The position numbers were made by a program, and so were the translations under genes. A stretch of DNA of 64,000 bases. Origin: Streptomyces sp. CB03234. Lineage in GTDB: Bacteria > Actinomycetota > Actinomycetes > Streptomycetales > Streptomycetaceae. Shown piece after piece: positions 50,636 through 59,720 of this stretch. Within the stretch, counting starts at the first letter, position 1, and each line of letters opens with the position of its first letter. The DNA is taken from the NCBI RefSeq assembly GCF_001905885.1, contig NZ_LIYH01000002.1, positions 859,591-923,590 on the forward strand, read 5' to 3'. The notes beneath the pieces were generated by a model. That model was not told the origin of the DNA and made no database searches. It was given only the letters and a program-made list of their open reading frames with translations.

Positions 50636-50664
50636 CCGGACGGAAGGGAGAAACTTCCGTCCGG
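50636..50664 (+). terminator. Perfect 11-bp hairpin between lysA and hom
   Basis: CCGGACGGAAG (50636-50646) and CTTCCGTCCGG (50654-50664) with a 7-nt loop, 20 nt after lysA and 46 nt before hom. No U-run follows; it could be a terminator or an attenuator in the hom leader. Confidence 0.6.
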
Positions 50665-50710
50665 TGAGTGAGACTGGTCCACACCGTAGAAGTATGAGAA
50701 GTGAGGTCGG

Positions 50711-52003
50711 ATGATGCGTACGCGTCCGCTGAAGGTGGCGCTGCTGGGCTGTGGAGTGGTCGGCTCAGAGGTGGCGCGCATCATGACGACGCACGCCGAC
50801 GACCTCGCGGCGCGCATCGGCGCTCCCGTCGAGCTCGCCGGTGTGGCCGTCCGCCGGCCCTCCAAGGTGCGTGCGGGCATCCCCCAGGAGCTCATCACCA
50901 CCGACGCCACCGCCCTGGTCAAACGCGGGGACATCGACGTCGTCGTCGAGGTCATCGGGGGCATCGAGCCCGCCCGTACGCTGATCACCACCGCGTTCGA
51001 GCACGGCGCCTCCGTCGTCTCCGCGAACAAGGCGCTCCTCGCCGAGGACGGCCAGAACCTGTACGCCGCCGCCGAGCAGCACGGCCAGGACCTGTACTAC
51101 GAGGCGGCCGTCGCCGGCGCCATCCCGCTGATCCGCCCGCTGCGCGAGTCCCTCGCCGGCGACAAGGTCAACCGGGTGCTGGGCATCGTGAACGGCACGA
51201 CCAACTTCATCCTCGACAAGATGGACACCTCCGGGGCGGGGTATTCGGAGGCGCTGGACGAGGCCACCGCCCTCGGGTACGCCGAGGCCGACCCGACCGC
51301 CGACGTCGAGGGCTTCGACGCCGCCGCCAAGGCCGCCATCCTCGCCGGAATCGCCTTCCACACGCGCGTACGCCTCGACGACGTGTACCGCGAGGGCATG
51401 ACCGAGGTCACCGCCGCCGACTTCGCCTCCGCCAAGCGCATGGGCTGCACCATCAAGCTGCTCGCCATCTGCGAGCGCGCCGCCGACGGCGGGTCCGTCA
51501 CCGCGCGCGTGCACCCCGCGATGATCCCGCTCAGCCACCCGCTGGCCTCGGTGCGCGGCGCGTACAACGCCGTGTTCGTGGAGGCCGACGCGGCCGGCCA
51601 GCTGATGTTCTACGGCCCGGGCGCCGGCGGCTCGCCGACCGCGTCCGCCGTCCTCGGCGACCTCGTCGCCGTCTGCCGCAACCGCCTCAACGACGCGACG
51701 GGCCCCGGCGAGTCCGCGTACACCCAGCTCCCCGTCAGCCCCATGGGCGACGTGGTGACGCGGTACCACATCAGCCTCGACGTGGCCGACAAGCCGGGCG
51801 TCCTCGCCCAGGTCGCGACGGTCTTCGCCGAGCACGGCGTATCCATCGATACGGTGCGCCAGCAGGGCAAGGACGGCGAGGCGTCCCTCGTCGTCGTCAC
51901 CCACCGCGCGCCCGACGCCGCCCTCTCCGGGACCGTCGAGGCGCTGCGCAAGCTCGACACCGTGCGTGGTGTCGCCAGCATCATGCGGGTCGAAGGAGAG
52001 TAA
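50711..52003 (+). CDS. hom: Homoserine dehydrogenase
   Basis: NAD(P)H-dependent reduction of aspartate semialdehyde to homoserine, branch point to threonine and methionine. In its 430 residues: nucleotide-binding VALLGCGVVGSEV, catalytic-domain VSANKALLAEDG, GIVNGTTNFIL and EADPTADVEGFDAAAK, and a C-terminal ACT domain (YHISLDVADKPGVLAQVATVF) that in this family mediates threonine feedback. ATG 50711 or 50714 follows GTGAGG. thrC begins 6 nt after the stop. Confidence 0.96.
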   Translation: MMRTRPLKVALLGCGVVGSEVARIMTTHADDLAARIGAPVELAGVAVRRPSKVRAGIPQELITTDATALVKRGDIDVVVEVIGGIEPARTLITTAFEHGASVVSANKALLAEDGQNLYAAAEQHGQDLYYEAAVAGAIPLIRPLRESLAGDKVNRVLGIVNGTTNFILDKMDTSGAGYSEALDEATALGYAEADPTADVEGFDAAAKAAILAGIAFHTRVRLDDVYREGMTEVTAADFASAKRMGCTIKLLAICERAADGGSVTARVHPAMIPLSHPLASVRGAYNAVFVEADAAGQLMFYGPGAGGSPTASAVLGDLVAVCRNRLNDATGPGESAYTQLPVSPMGDVVTRYHISLDVADKPGVLAQVATVFAEHGVSIDTVRQQGKDGEASLVVVTHRAPDAALSGTVEALRKLDTVRGVASIMRVEGE

Positions 52004-52009
52004 CCAGCA

Positions 52010-53068
52010 ATGACTCACCAGTGGCGCGGAATCATCGAGGAGTACCGCGACCGGCTGCCGGTCACGGACACCACCCCCGTCGTCACCCTCCGTGAGGGTG
52101 GCACGCCGCTCGTGCCCGCGCAGGTGCTCTCCGAGCGCACGGGCTGTGAGGTCCATCTGAAGGTCGAGGGCGCCAACCCCACCGGCTCCTTCAAGGACCG
52201 CGGCATGACCATGGCCATCACCCGGGCCAAGGAGGAGGGCGCGCAGGCCGTCATCTGCGCCTCCACGGGCAATACGTCGGCCTCCGCCGCCGCGTACGCC
52301 GTGCGCGCCGGGATGGTGTCCGCCGTCCTCGTGCCGCAGGGCAAGATCGCGCTGGGCAAGATGGGCCAGGCCCTGGTGCACGGCGCCAAGATCCTCCAGG
52401 TCGACGGCAACTTCGACGACTGCCTCACCCTCGCCCGCTCGCTGTCCGACAACTACCCGGTGGCGCTGGTCAATTCGGTCAACCCGGTCCGTATCGAGGG
52501 CCAGAAGACCGCCGCGTTCGAGATCGTGGACATGCTGGGCGACGCCCCCGACATCCACGTCCTGCCCGTCGGCAACGCCGGCAACATCACCGCGTACTGG
52601 AAGGGCTACAAGGAGTACGCGGCGGACGCGGTCTCCACCCGTACGCCCCGCATGTGGGGCTTCCAGGCCTCCGGCTCCGCGCCGATCGTGCGCGGCGAGG
52701 TCGTCAAGGACCCGTCGACCATCGCCACCGCCATCCGGATCGGCAACCCGGCCTCGTGGACGTACGCGCTGGAGGCCCGGGACGAGTCGGGCGGGTTCAT
52801 CGACGAGGTGACGGACCGTGAGATCCTGCGCGCCTACCGGCTGTTGGCCTCCCAGGAGGGCGTCTTCGTGGAGCCCGCCTCCGCCGCGTCCGTGGCCGGC
52901 CTGCTGAAGGCCGCCGAGCAGGGCAAGGTGGACCCGGGGCAGACGATCGTGTGCACCGTGACCGGAAACGGCCTGAAGGACCCGGACTGGGCGGTCGCCG
53001 GAGCGCCGCAGCCGGTCACCGTGCCGGTCGACGCGGCAACCGCGGCGGAGCGGCTCGGCCTCATCTGA
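52010..53068 (+). CDS. thrC: Threonine synthase
   Basis: PLP enzyme of 352 residues turning O-phosphohomoserine into threonine. PLP lysine in [10 protein letters not shown] (near residue 60), [16 protein letters not shown] and the phosphate-binding [15 protein letters not shown] are clear. GGAGAGTAACC lies before the ATG; the gene is cotranscribed with hom. It is short-type, without the N-terminal extension of plant enzymes. Confidence 0.96.
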   Translation: MTHQWRGIIEEYRDRLPVTDTTPVVTLREGGTPLVPAQVLSERTGCEVHLKVEGANPTGSFKDRGMTMAITRAKEEGAQAVICASTGNTSASAAAYAVRAGMVSAVLVPQGKIALGKMGQALVHGAKILQVDGNFDDCLTLARSLSDNYPVALVNSVNPVRIEGQKTAAFEIVDMLGDAPDIHVLPVGNAGNITAYWKGYKEYAADAVSTRTPRMWGFQASGSAPIVRGEVVKDPSTIATAIRIGNPASWTYALEARDESGGFIDEVTDREILRAYRLLASQEGVFVEPASAASVAGLLKAAEQGKVDPGQTIVCTVTGNGLKDPDWAVAGAPQPVTVPVDAATAAERLGLI

Positions 53069-53169
53069 GCGCCGGTCGAAGTCTGGCCGAAAACCGCAAC
53101 CCGCACAGCGCCGTACACAGGAGCACAGGCAGGCTCGCGACACGCATCGTGCGCCTCCTGTGCGCCCTA

Positions 53170-53199
53170 TGTCGCCACAGAACCTTCCTTCGATAGGCT
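53170..53199 (+). promoter_or_regulatory. Possible thrB promoter
   Basis: TGTCGC (53170-53175), 18 nt, TAGGCT (53194-53199), in the 293-bp spacer between thrC and thrB. The -10 is good, the -35 weak. Nothing else is evident in this spacer. Confidence 0.45.
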
Positions 53200-53361
53200 G
53201 TACTGAACCCGCCCCGCCGCATATGCCGCGGTGCTCTTGCCGTTGACGCCGTTGCGGCCCATGGGTCTTCGTACTTCTCGTCACCATCCCGCTTCTCGTC
53301 AAACCCCGAACCTCGAAAACCGCGACATCTCGTCGTCAGATTCAAGGAGAGTCATCGAGCG

Positions 53362-54279
53362 ATGGCCGGTCCCGCGTTCCGCGCCGCCGCCGTCCGGGTG
53401 CGCGTTCCCGCCACCAGCGCCAACCTCGGCCCGGGCTTCGACGCCCTCGGCCTGTCGCTGGGGCTGTACGACGACGTCGTCGTCCGGGTCGCCGACTCCG
53501 GGCTGCACATCGACATCGCCGGGGAGGGCGCCGACACCCTCCCGCGTGACGAGAGCCATCTGCTCGTACGCTCCCTGCGCACCGCCTTCGACCTGTTCGG
53601 CGGGCAGCCGCGCGGCCTGGAGGTCGTCTGCGCCAACCGCATCCCGCACGGCCGCGGCCTCGGCTCCTCCTCGGCGGCCATCTGCGCCGGCATCGTCGCC
53701 GCCCGCGCGGTGACCATAGGCGGCGACGCCAGACTCGACGACGCGGCGCTGCTGGAGCTCGCCACCGAGATCGAGGGTCACCCCGACAACGTGGCCGCCT
53801 GTCTGCTCGGAGGCTTCACGCTCGCCTGGATGGAGGGCGGCTCCGCCCGGGCGATCAGGATGGATCCGGCCGATTCCATCGTTCCGGTGGTTTTCGTCCC
53901 CGGGAAGCCGGTCCTCACCGAGACCGCCCGCGGCCTGCTGCCGCGCACCGTCCCCCACGTGGACGCCGCGGTCAACGCCGGCCGTGCCGCGCTGCTGGTC
54001 GAGGCCCTGACCCGGCGTCCCGAGCTGCTGCTCGCCGCCACCGAGGACCGCCTCCACCAGGAGTACCGGGCGCCTGCCATGCCCCAGAGCGTGGAACTGG
54101 TGAACCGACTGCGTGCGGACGGCGTTCCCGCGGTCATCTCCGGTGCGGGCCCCACGGTGCTCGCGCTGGCCGAGAACGGCGCGGCGGAGAAGGTGGCGCG
54201 GCTGGCGGGCGACGGCTGGGCGGCCAACAGGCTGGCCCTCGACGTCTCGGGTGCGAGCGTCCTGCCGCTCGCCCCGTAG
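53362..54279 (+). CDS. thrB: Homoserine kinase
   Basis: GHMP kinase of 305 residues phosphorylating homoserine with ATP, supplying ThrC. Motif 1 VRVPATSANLGPGFD, motif 2 PHGRGLGSSSAAICAGI (P-loop-like) and motif 3 VISGAGPTVLAL are complete. AAGGAGAG lies 10 nt before the ATG. A separate promoter from hom-thrC is likely given the spacer. Confidence 0.96.
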   Translation: MAGPAFRAAAVRVRVPATSANLGPGFDALGLSLGLYDDVVVRVADSGLHIDIAGEGADTLPRDESHLLVRSLRTAFDLFGGQPRGLEVVCANRIPHGRGLGSSSAAICAGIVAARAVTIGGDARLDDAALLELATEIEGHPDNVAACLLGGFTLAWMEGGSARAIRMDPADSIVPVVFVPGKPVLTETARGLLPRTVPHVDAAVNAGRAALLVEALTRRPELLLAATEDRLHQEYRAPAMPQSVELVNRLRADGVPAVISGAGPTVLALAENGAAEKVARLAGDGWAANRLALDVSGASVLPLAP

Positions 54280-54662
54280 GTACACGGTTGCCGGTGTTGG
54301 AGAGGGGGAATGTTTGTTGGAGCCGGTAGTGTTAACCTCGAGTCTGCACCCGACGTCTTTGTGGCGCGGTGCTGAGTGTCCCCATCCGGGACCACCATTC
54401 TTCCGGGAGCCTCCTCCACTGCCTGAGCAGCCTGCCTGAGCAGTTTCGAGCACGCTCCGGAACCGGCGCGCGACACCCCTCGCTTTTCCCAGGAGCGGGC
54501 CGAGCAGGGGGCCTCGGGCCGGACCCAAGCACGTTTTTTCTTCTCCGCCGTACCCGGCGGGACCACCGCCCCGACTCGGTCCACCGATCAAGGACCGCTG
54601 TCGGACAGCACAACCGGTCGCCGAGCCAGAAGGCCGACGTCCGCTCCAGGGAAGGACCCTTC
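54280..54662 (+). promoter_or_regulatory. Long rho leader
   Basis: A 383-nt spacer with no gene. It holds TTGTTGGAGCC...TAGTGTTAACC (54314-54337) as a likely promoter area, an imperfect stem GGGCCGAG/CTCGGGCC (54497-54520) and a T6 run at 54534-54539. A long leader is consistent with autoregulation of rho, which is known in other bacteria; here it is inference. Confidence 0.45.
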
Positions 54663-56765
54663 GTGAGCGACACCACCGATCTGATGGGCGTGACTGCCGA
54701 CAACAGTGTCGACACCACCGCGCCCGCCGCAGGTGCTGCCACTGGCACCACGTCACGGCGCCGCCGCTCCGGCACCGGCCTCGAGGGCATGGTCCTGGCC
54801 GAGCTGCAGCAGGTCGCGTCAGGCCTCGGCATCAGGGGCACCGCGCGCATGCGCAAGAGCCAGCTGATCGAGGTCATCAAGGAGGCGCAGGCCGGCGGCG
54901 GCGCATCCGCGCCCAAGACCGCCGACGCGGCGGCAGGCGCCGAGACCAAGCCGAAGCGCCGCGCCACCTCCAAGGCCCGTACGGGCGAGGAGGCCGCCGA
55001 CAAGGCCGTCGACAAGAGCGCCGACAAGGCCGAGAAGGCCGCCGGGAAGGCCGACAAGGCCGACAAGGCCGTCGCGCAGCAGCAGATCGAGATCCCCGGT
55101 CAGCCCTCCCCCAAGCTCTCGGCCTCGCCGGAGCAGGGCGGTGCCCCCGGTGACGACCACCCCGTGGGCGAGCGCCGCCGACGCCGCGCCACCGCGCCCG
55201 CCGGCAGCCCCGAGGGCGACGTCCGCACCGAGGCCCGTACGGACGTCCGTACGGAGGCCAGGACCGACACCAGGACCGACGGGCAGCCCGAGGCCAAGGC
55301 CGAGGCGTCCCTCGACACCGCCGAGGGCAGCCGGGGCCGCCAGCGCGACCGCGGCGAGCGGGGCGAGCGCGGCGGCGACCGTGGCGAGCGCCGGGACCGT
55401 CAGCGTGACCGCCAGCGCGACCGCGGCGGCAAGGGCGACGACCAGCAGGGCGGCGGCGGCCAGCGCCAGCAGCGCCAGGGCGGCCAGCAGCCCCAGGGCG
55501 GCCCGCAGGACGACTTCGACGACGAGGGCGGCCGTCGGGGCCGTCGCGGCCGCTACCGCGACCGTCGTGGCCGTCGTGGCCGCGACGACTTCCAGGCCGG
55601 CGAGCCGCAGGTCTCCGAGGACGACGTCCTGATCCCCGTCGCGGGCATCCTGGACATCCTCGACAACTACGCGTTCATCCGGACCTCCGGCTACCTGCCC
55701 GGCCCGAACGACGTGTACGTCTCCCTCGCCCAGGTCCGCAAGAACGGCCTGCGCAAGGGTGACCACGTCACCGGTGCCGTGCGCCAGCCGAAGGAGGGCG
55801 AGCGCCGCGAGAAGTTCAACGCGCTGGTCCGCCTGGACTCCGCCAACGGCATGGCCGCCGACTCGGGCCGCAACCGCCCCGAGTTCAACAAGCTGACCCC
55901 GCTCTACCCGCAGGACCGTCTCCGTCTGGAGACCGACCCGGGTGTGCTGACCACGCGGATCATCGACCTCGTGTCGCCGATCGGCAAGGGCCAGCGAGGC
56001 CTGATCGTGGCCCCGCCGAAGACCGGCAAGACCATGATCATGCAGGCGGTCGCCAACGCGATCACCCACAACAACCCCGAGTGCCATCTGATGGTCGTCC
56101 TGGTCGACGAGCGTCCGGAAGAGGTCACCGACATGCAGCGGTCGGTCAAGGGCGAGGTCATCTCCTCGACCTTCGACCGCCCGGCCGAGGACCACACCAC
56201 CGTCGCCGAGCTGGCCATCGAGCGCGCCAAGCGCCTCGTGGAGCTGGGTCACGACGTGGTCGTCCTGCTCGACTCGATCACCCGCCTGGGCCGCGCGTAC
56301 AACCTCGCGGCGCCCGCCTCCGGCCGCATCCTCTCCGGTGGTGTCGACTCGACCGCGCTCTACCCGCCGAAGCGCTTCTTCGGTGCCGCGCGCAACATCG
56401 AGGACGGCGGCTCGCTGACCATCCTGGCCACCGCGCTGGTCGACACCGGCTCGCGCATGGACGAGGTGATCTTCGAGGAGTTCAAGGGCACCGGCAACAT
56501 GGAGCTCAAGCTCGACCGGAAGCTCGCCGACAAGCGCATCTTCCCGGCGGTGGACGTCGACGCGTCCGGCACCCGCAAGGAGGAGATCCTGCTGGGCAGC
56601 GACGAGCTCGCCATCGTCTGGAAGCTGCGCCGGGTGCTGCACGCGCTCGACCAGCAGCAGGCGATCGAGCTGCTGCTCGACAAGATGAAGCAGACCAAGT
56701 CGAACGCCGAGTTCCTGCTGCAGATCCAGCAGACGACCCCGTCGGCCGGCAACGGCAAGGACTGA
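54663..56765 (+). CDS. rho: Transcription termination factor Rho with large N-terminal insertion
   Basis: RNA-dependent hexameric helicase of 700 residues. Rho_N ([28 protein letters not shown]) near residues 40-75, then a disordered, charged insertion of about 240 residues rich in Arg/Gly/Asp/Gln ([20 protein letters not shown]), as in other actinobacteria, then RNA-binding cold-shock domain ([19 protein letters not shown]) and ATPase with Walker [10 protein letters not shown], Walker [17 protein letters not shown] and Q-loop region. Residues [12 protein letters not shown] (from 55107) derive from a dispersed hairpin element. GTG 54663 follows GGGAAGGA. Confidence 0.96.
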   Translation: MSDTTDLMGVTADNSVDTTAPAAGAATGTTSRRRRSGTGLEGMVLAELQQVASGLGIRGTARMRKSQLIEVIKEAQAGGGASAPKTADAAAGAETKPKRRATSKARTGEEAADKAVDKSADKAEKAAGKADKADKAVAQQQIEIPGQPSPKLSASPEQGGAPGDDHPVGERRRRRATAPAGSPEGDVRTEARTDVRTEARTDTRTDGQPEAKAEASLDTAEGSRGRQRDRGERGERGGDRGERRDRQRDRQRDRGGKGDDQQGGGGQRQQRQGGQQPQGGPQDDFDDEGGRRGRRGRYRDRRGRRGRDDFQAGEPQVSEDDVLIPVAGILDILDNYAFIRTSGYLPGPNDVYVSLAQVRKNGLRKGDHVTGAVRQPKEGERREKFNALVRLDSANGMAADSGRNRPEFNKLTPLYPQDRLRLETDPGVLTTRIIDLVSPIGKGQRGLIVAPPKTGKTMIMQAVANAITHNNPECHLMVVLVDERPEEVTDMQRSVKGEVISSTFDRPAEDHTTVAELAIERAKRLVELGHDVVVLLDSITRLGRAYNLAAPASGRILSGGVDSTALYPPKRFFGAARNIEDGGSLTILATALVDTGSRMDEVIFEEFKGTGNMELKLDRKLADKRIFPAVDVDASGTRKEEILLGSDELAIVWKLRRVLHALDQQQAIELLLDKMKQTKSNAEFLLQIQQTTPSAGNGKD
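55104..55149. repeat. Dispersed hairpin element inside rho (copy 2)
   Basis: CCCTCCCCCAAGCTCTCGGC and the following GAGCAGGG..GG..CCCCC match the spacer element at 16941-16986 at 33 of 39 bases. It is read in frame as [14 protein letters not shown] in the disordered insertion of Rho. Confidence 0.7.
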
Positions 56766-56800
56766 CGTCCAACGGCACAACGGCACAGGGTACAAAAGGG

Positions 56801-56830
56801 ACCGCCCCGTCACTTCGGTGACGGGGCGGT
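56801..56830 (+). terminator. Strong terminator after rho
   Basis: ACCGCCCCGTCAC and GTGACGGGGCGGT form a perfect 13-bp stem with a TTCG tetraloop, followed by TTCGATTTTC. Intrinsic terminator 36 nt after the stop. Confidence 0.9.
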
Positions 56831-56874
56831 TTCGATTTTCACTGTCTTCTCACCCGACGCTGGTCAAGCGGGAG

Positions 56875-56904
56875 TTGACAGCTGTAGCATCAGCGCCTTG
56901 AGGT
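56875..56904 (+). promoter_or_regulatory. Possible protease promoter
   Basis: A consensus TTGACA at 56875-56880 is followed after 18 nt by TGAGGT (56899-56904); only the -35 is convincing. It lies 170 bp before the protease start. Confidence 0.35.
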
Positions 56905-57048
56905 GGGGGGATTCCGCCGCGCAGCACGAGCCGAGGCCAGGGGGGTTTTCCGGCTCGCTGCCCGCACACCAGCCGTACCCCGCCATCGTCATGGACTCTT
57001 CCGGCGTGGCAATCGTGCTTCGCCGGGTCGACCCAAGGGGTTTACTCA

Positions 57049-58827
57049 GTGCAGATACGCACGCGCGGCGGCCGTCACCGGCGCCGTATGACACTGGCGC
57101 TGCCGGCCGCGGCCGCAGTCGTCGCCCTGGTGGGAGCGGGAATCGCGGTCACCGGTTCGGACTCCGCGGAGGCCGGCGAGGCCCCCCGCATCAGCGCGGA
57201 GATGAACAAGCCTTCGCAGCCGCCGCAGCAAGAGCTGCGCCAGCGCGCCGCCAAGGCGATGGAGGGCGACGCCAAGAGCGAGCGCTCCCTGGTCGAGCAG
57301 CCGGACGCCGCCGCCTCCGACAGCGGCAGCGCCCCGAGCGCCCGCATCATCGGCGGCTCCGAGACCACCATCTCGGCCGCGCCCTGGATGGCGCAGCTCC
57401 ACTTCTCGGACGCCACCGGCGCCGGGTACTTCTGCGGCGGCGTCGTGATCGCTCCGACGAAGGTCGCCACGGCGGCGCACTGCGTCAAGGGCATCAAGTG
57501 GTACCAGAACGGTACGGTCATCACCGGCACCGACCAGCTGCCCACCGAGAACGCCGACGGTTCGTGGAACTTCCACGGCGGTCAGCTCTTCGGCGCCTAC
57601 CGGCAGTGGAACCACCCGGCGTACAGCCCGTACACGCTTGACGCGGACGTCGCGGTCCTCACACTGACCGCCCCGACCACCGTCAAGCCTCTGCCGCTCG
57701 CGCAGCCGACGGACGGCGCGCTGTACCAGGCGGGCCTGGACGGCAAGGTCTACGGCTGGGGCCGCACCAGCTCCACCGAGCCCAACAGCGCCTCGCAGAC
57801 GCTGAAGGTGGCCGACGCCGACATCGTCTCGGACAGCAACTGCGCCGCCGCCTACCCGGACGGCTTCATCAAGGGCCACATGCTGTGCGCCGGCGCCGCG
57901 CCGACCGGCAGCGACGAGACCAGCGAGACCACCTGCAACGGTGACTCCGGCGGCCCGCTGGTCGTCAGCGGCCGCCTCGTCGGCATCGTGTCGTGGGGCG
58001 ACGAGAACTGCTCGGCCGCCGGCAAGTACGGCGTGTACGCGAAGGTCTCCACGTACTCCGCGCCGATCCAGTCCCGCGTCGACGACGCCAACTGGAACTA
58101 CGACCACACCGCGGACCTGCTGGCCCGCCGTGCGTCGGACTCGACCATGTTCGCGTGGACGTCGAGGGTCACCTCGCTGAGCCGCACGGAGAACATGGGC
58201 TACTTCGGCGGCTACACGCTGGCGCTGCAGAACGACCTGGACCGGGACGACTACGCGGACATCCTGAACCGCTACAACGGTGACATCTACTGGTCGCACT
58301 TCGTCCCCGCCGCCGAAGAGTGGCAGCACAAGCTCGTCGCGAAGGGCTGGGGCAAGCACAAGGCGATCCTCACCCCCGGTGACGTCACCGGGGACGAGCT
58401 GCCCGACATGGTCGCGGTCGACTCGGCCGGCACCATGCGCGTCTACCCGGGCCGGGGCAACGGTGGCTTCAACGCCCCCGTCTCCGTCGGCACCGGCTGG
58501 GGCAAGTTCACGATGATCCGCGGTCACGGTGACTTCACCAGCGACGGCAAGCCGGACATCTTCGCCCGTGCCACGGACGGCAAGACCTACCTGTACAAGG
58601 GCACCGGCGTCGCCACCAAGCCGTGGGCCGCGCCCGTCCTCGTCGGCGCCTTCGGCTCGATGAACGCCCTGGTCACCACCGGTGACGTCAACAGCGACGG
58701 TGTCGCCGACGTCCTGACCCGAGACACGGCCGGCAAGCTCTGGCTGTACCCGGGCAGCGGCAAGGGCGGCTTCCTCGCCCGCAAGGACTTCGGCAGCGGC
58801 TGGCAGGCGTACAACCTGCTCGGCTGA
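57049..58827 (+). CDS. Secreted trypsin-like serine protease with FG-GAP-like repeats
   Basis: Exported S1 protease of 592 residues. Signal peptide (LALPAAAAVVALVGAGIAVTG), pro-region of about 70 residues, then the mature start IIGGSETT (near residue 102), catalytic His in TAAHC, Asp in LDADVAVLTL and Ser in GDSGGPLV, with Cys pairs around them. From about residue 350 a repeat domain with Asp-rich FG-GAP/VCBS-like units (DLDRDDYADILNR, DVTGDELPDMVAV, DFTSDGKPDIFAR, DVNSDGVADVLTR) predicts a calcium-binding beta-propeller. GTG start preceded by AAGGGG. A terminator follows. Confidence 0.92.
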   Translation: MQIRTRGGRHRRRMTLALPAAAAVVALVGAGIAVTGSDSAEAGEAPRISAEMNKPSQPPQQELRQRAAKAMEGDAKSERSLVEQPDAAASDSGSAPSARIIGGSETTISAAPWMAQLHFSDATGAGYFCGGVVIAPTKVATAAHCVKGIKWYQNGTVITGTDQLPTENADGSWNFHGGQLFGAYRQWNHPAYSPYTLDADVAVLTLTAPTTVKPLPLAQPTDGALYQAGLDGKVYGWGRTSSTEPNSASQTLKVADADIVSDSNCAAAYPDGFIKGHMLCAGAAPTGSDETSETTCNGDSGGPLVVSGRLVGIVSWGDENCSAAGKYGVYAKVSTYSAPIQSRVDDANWNYDHTADLLARRASDSTMFAWTSRVTSLSRTENMGYFGGYTLALQNDLDRDDYADILNRYNGDIYWSHFVPAAEEWQHKLVAKGWGKHKAILTPGDVTGDELPDMVAVDSAGTMRVYPGRGNGGFNAPVSVGTGWGKFTMIRGHGDFTSDGKPDIFARATDGKTYLYKGTGVATKPWAAPVLVGAFGSMNALVTTGDVNSDGVADVLTRDTAGKLWLYPGSGKGGFLARKDFGSGWQAYNLLG

Positions 58828-58852
58828 GCCGGTCCACCCCAGCAACGCCCCT

Positions 58853-58882
58853 GTGCCCGCCGTGCACCCGCACGGCGGGCAC
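58853..58882 (+). terminator. Terminator after the protease gene
   Basis: GTGCCCGCCGTG (58853-58864) and CACGGCGGGCAC (58871-58882), perfect 12-bp stem with a 6-nt loop. Confidence 0.85.
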
Positions 58883-58916
58883 AGTCGCGCCAGACCAAGC
58901 GGAAGGCCGCTCTCCC

Positions 58917-59459
58917 ATGCGTACCAAGATTGTGCTCGCCCTCGTCGTGGTCGCCGTGGGGTTCCTGGCCGGGTGGTCGGGCTCGCCCGCGTTCGACGGC
59001 CGACGGGCCGGGGAGGCGATCCATGGCGGACAGCACGCGCAGGGAACGGTCGGATACGACCATGCGCGGGTGGGGGAGGAGTGGTGGTTCGCCCTGCCGC
59101 TGCCCTACAACCAGAGCAGCCGGCCGCTGCGCATCACCAAGGTGGAACTGATCGACGTGCCCGCCGGCCTGGAGGTCGCGGGCTATCCCGCGTTCGATCT
59201 GGACGACACGGACGGGGTGCCCCTCCTCGCCAAGGAGGGCGTCCCGCACATGCCGCGGTTCAGCCGGCTCGTGGACCATTCCGCGGCCGGAGTGGTCGTG
59301 GAGCCCAACTCTTTCAGCGGGTACTACTACGCGGCGCACCTGAAGATCACCGGACCGATCCGGGAGAAGGGGCAGGGCTGCCGGTTCCAGTACGAGCAGG
59401 ACGGCGAGAAGTACGAACAGATCGTCGGCTGCGCGTTCGCACTCAGGCTCGAGAAGTGA
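58917..59459 (+). CDS. Secreted or anchored protein of unknown function
   Basis: Protein of 180 residues with an N-terminal hydrophobic segment (KIVLALVVVAVGFLAGWSG) that is either a signal peptide or an anchor, then a beta-rich domain (EEWWFALPLPYNQSSRPLRITKVELI, VVVEPNSFSGYYYAAHLKI) and two cysteines (GCRF, GCAF) that could pair. No family recognised. GGAAGG precedes the ATG. Confidence 0.8.
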   Translation: MRTKIVLALVVVAVGFLAGWSGSPAFDGRRAGEAIHGGQHAQGTVGYDHARVGEEWWFALPLPYNQSSRPLRITKVELIDVPAGLEVAGYPAFDLDDTDGVPLLAKEGVPHMPRFSRLVDHSAAGVVVEPNSFSGYYYAAHLKITGPIREKGQGCRFQYEQDGEKYEQIVGCAFALRLEK

Positions 59460-59554
59460 CATCCCCCTGCGAGCTTCGCCACGCCGCCGACCGCCGACCG
59501 CGTCTGGCGCACGCGGCAGGCTCCCGGCAAAACCACAGGTGAGAAGCTGCCTGC

Positions 59555-59580
59555 GCCCATCGCGCACCCGCGCGGTGGGC
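59555..59580 (+). terminator. Hairpin after the secreted unknown
   Basis: GCCCATCGCG and CGCGGTGGGC pair with one internal mismatch around a 6-nt loop; its sequence resembles the terminator at 58853. Confidence 0.6.
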
Positions 59581-59720
59581 ACAGCGCCTTCTTAAGTACC
59601 TCTTAGCCGGCCGTGCAACCCTTTGGTCCGCCTCCCCGTCTGACAGGTCAGCAGCGCCTGATCACCACGCCTGATCACCACGGCTGGGGGTAGCGGAACC
59701 AGCGAGGGACTGAGGAGAAC

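Noticed and set aside
54819..56813. 664-codon minus ORF opposite rho
   Set aside because: Runs back through the rho terminator and is a codon shadow of rho.
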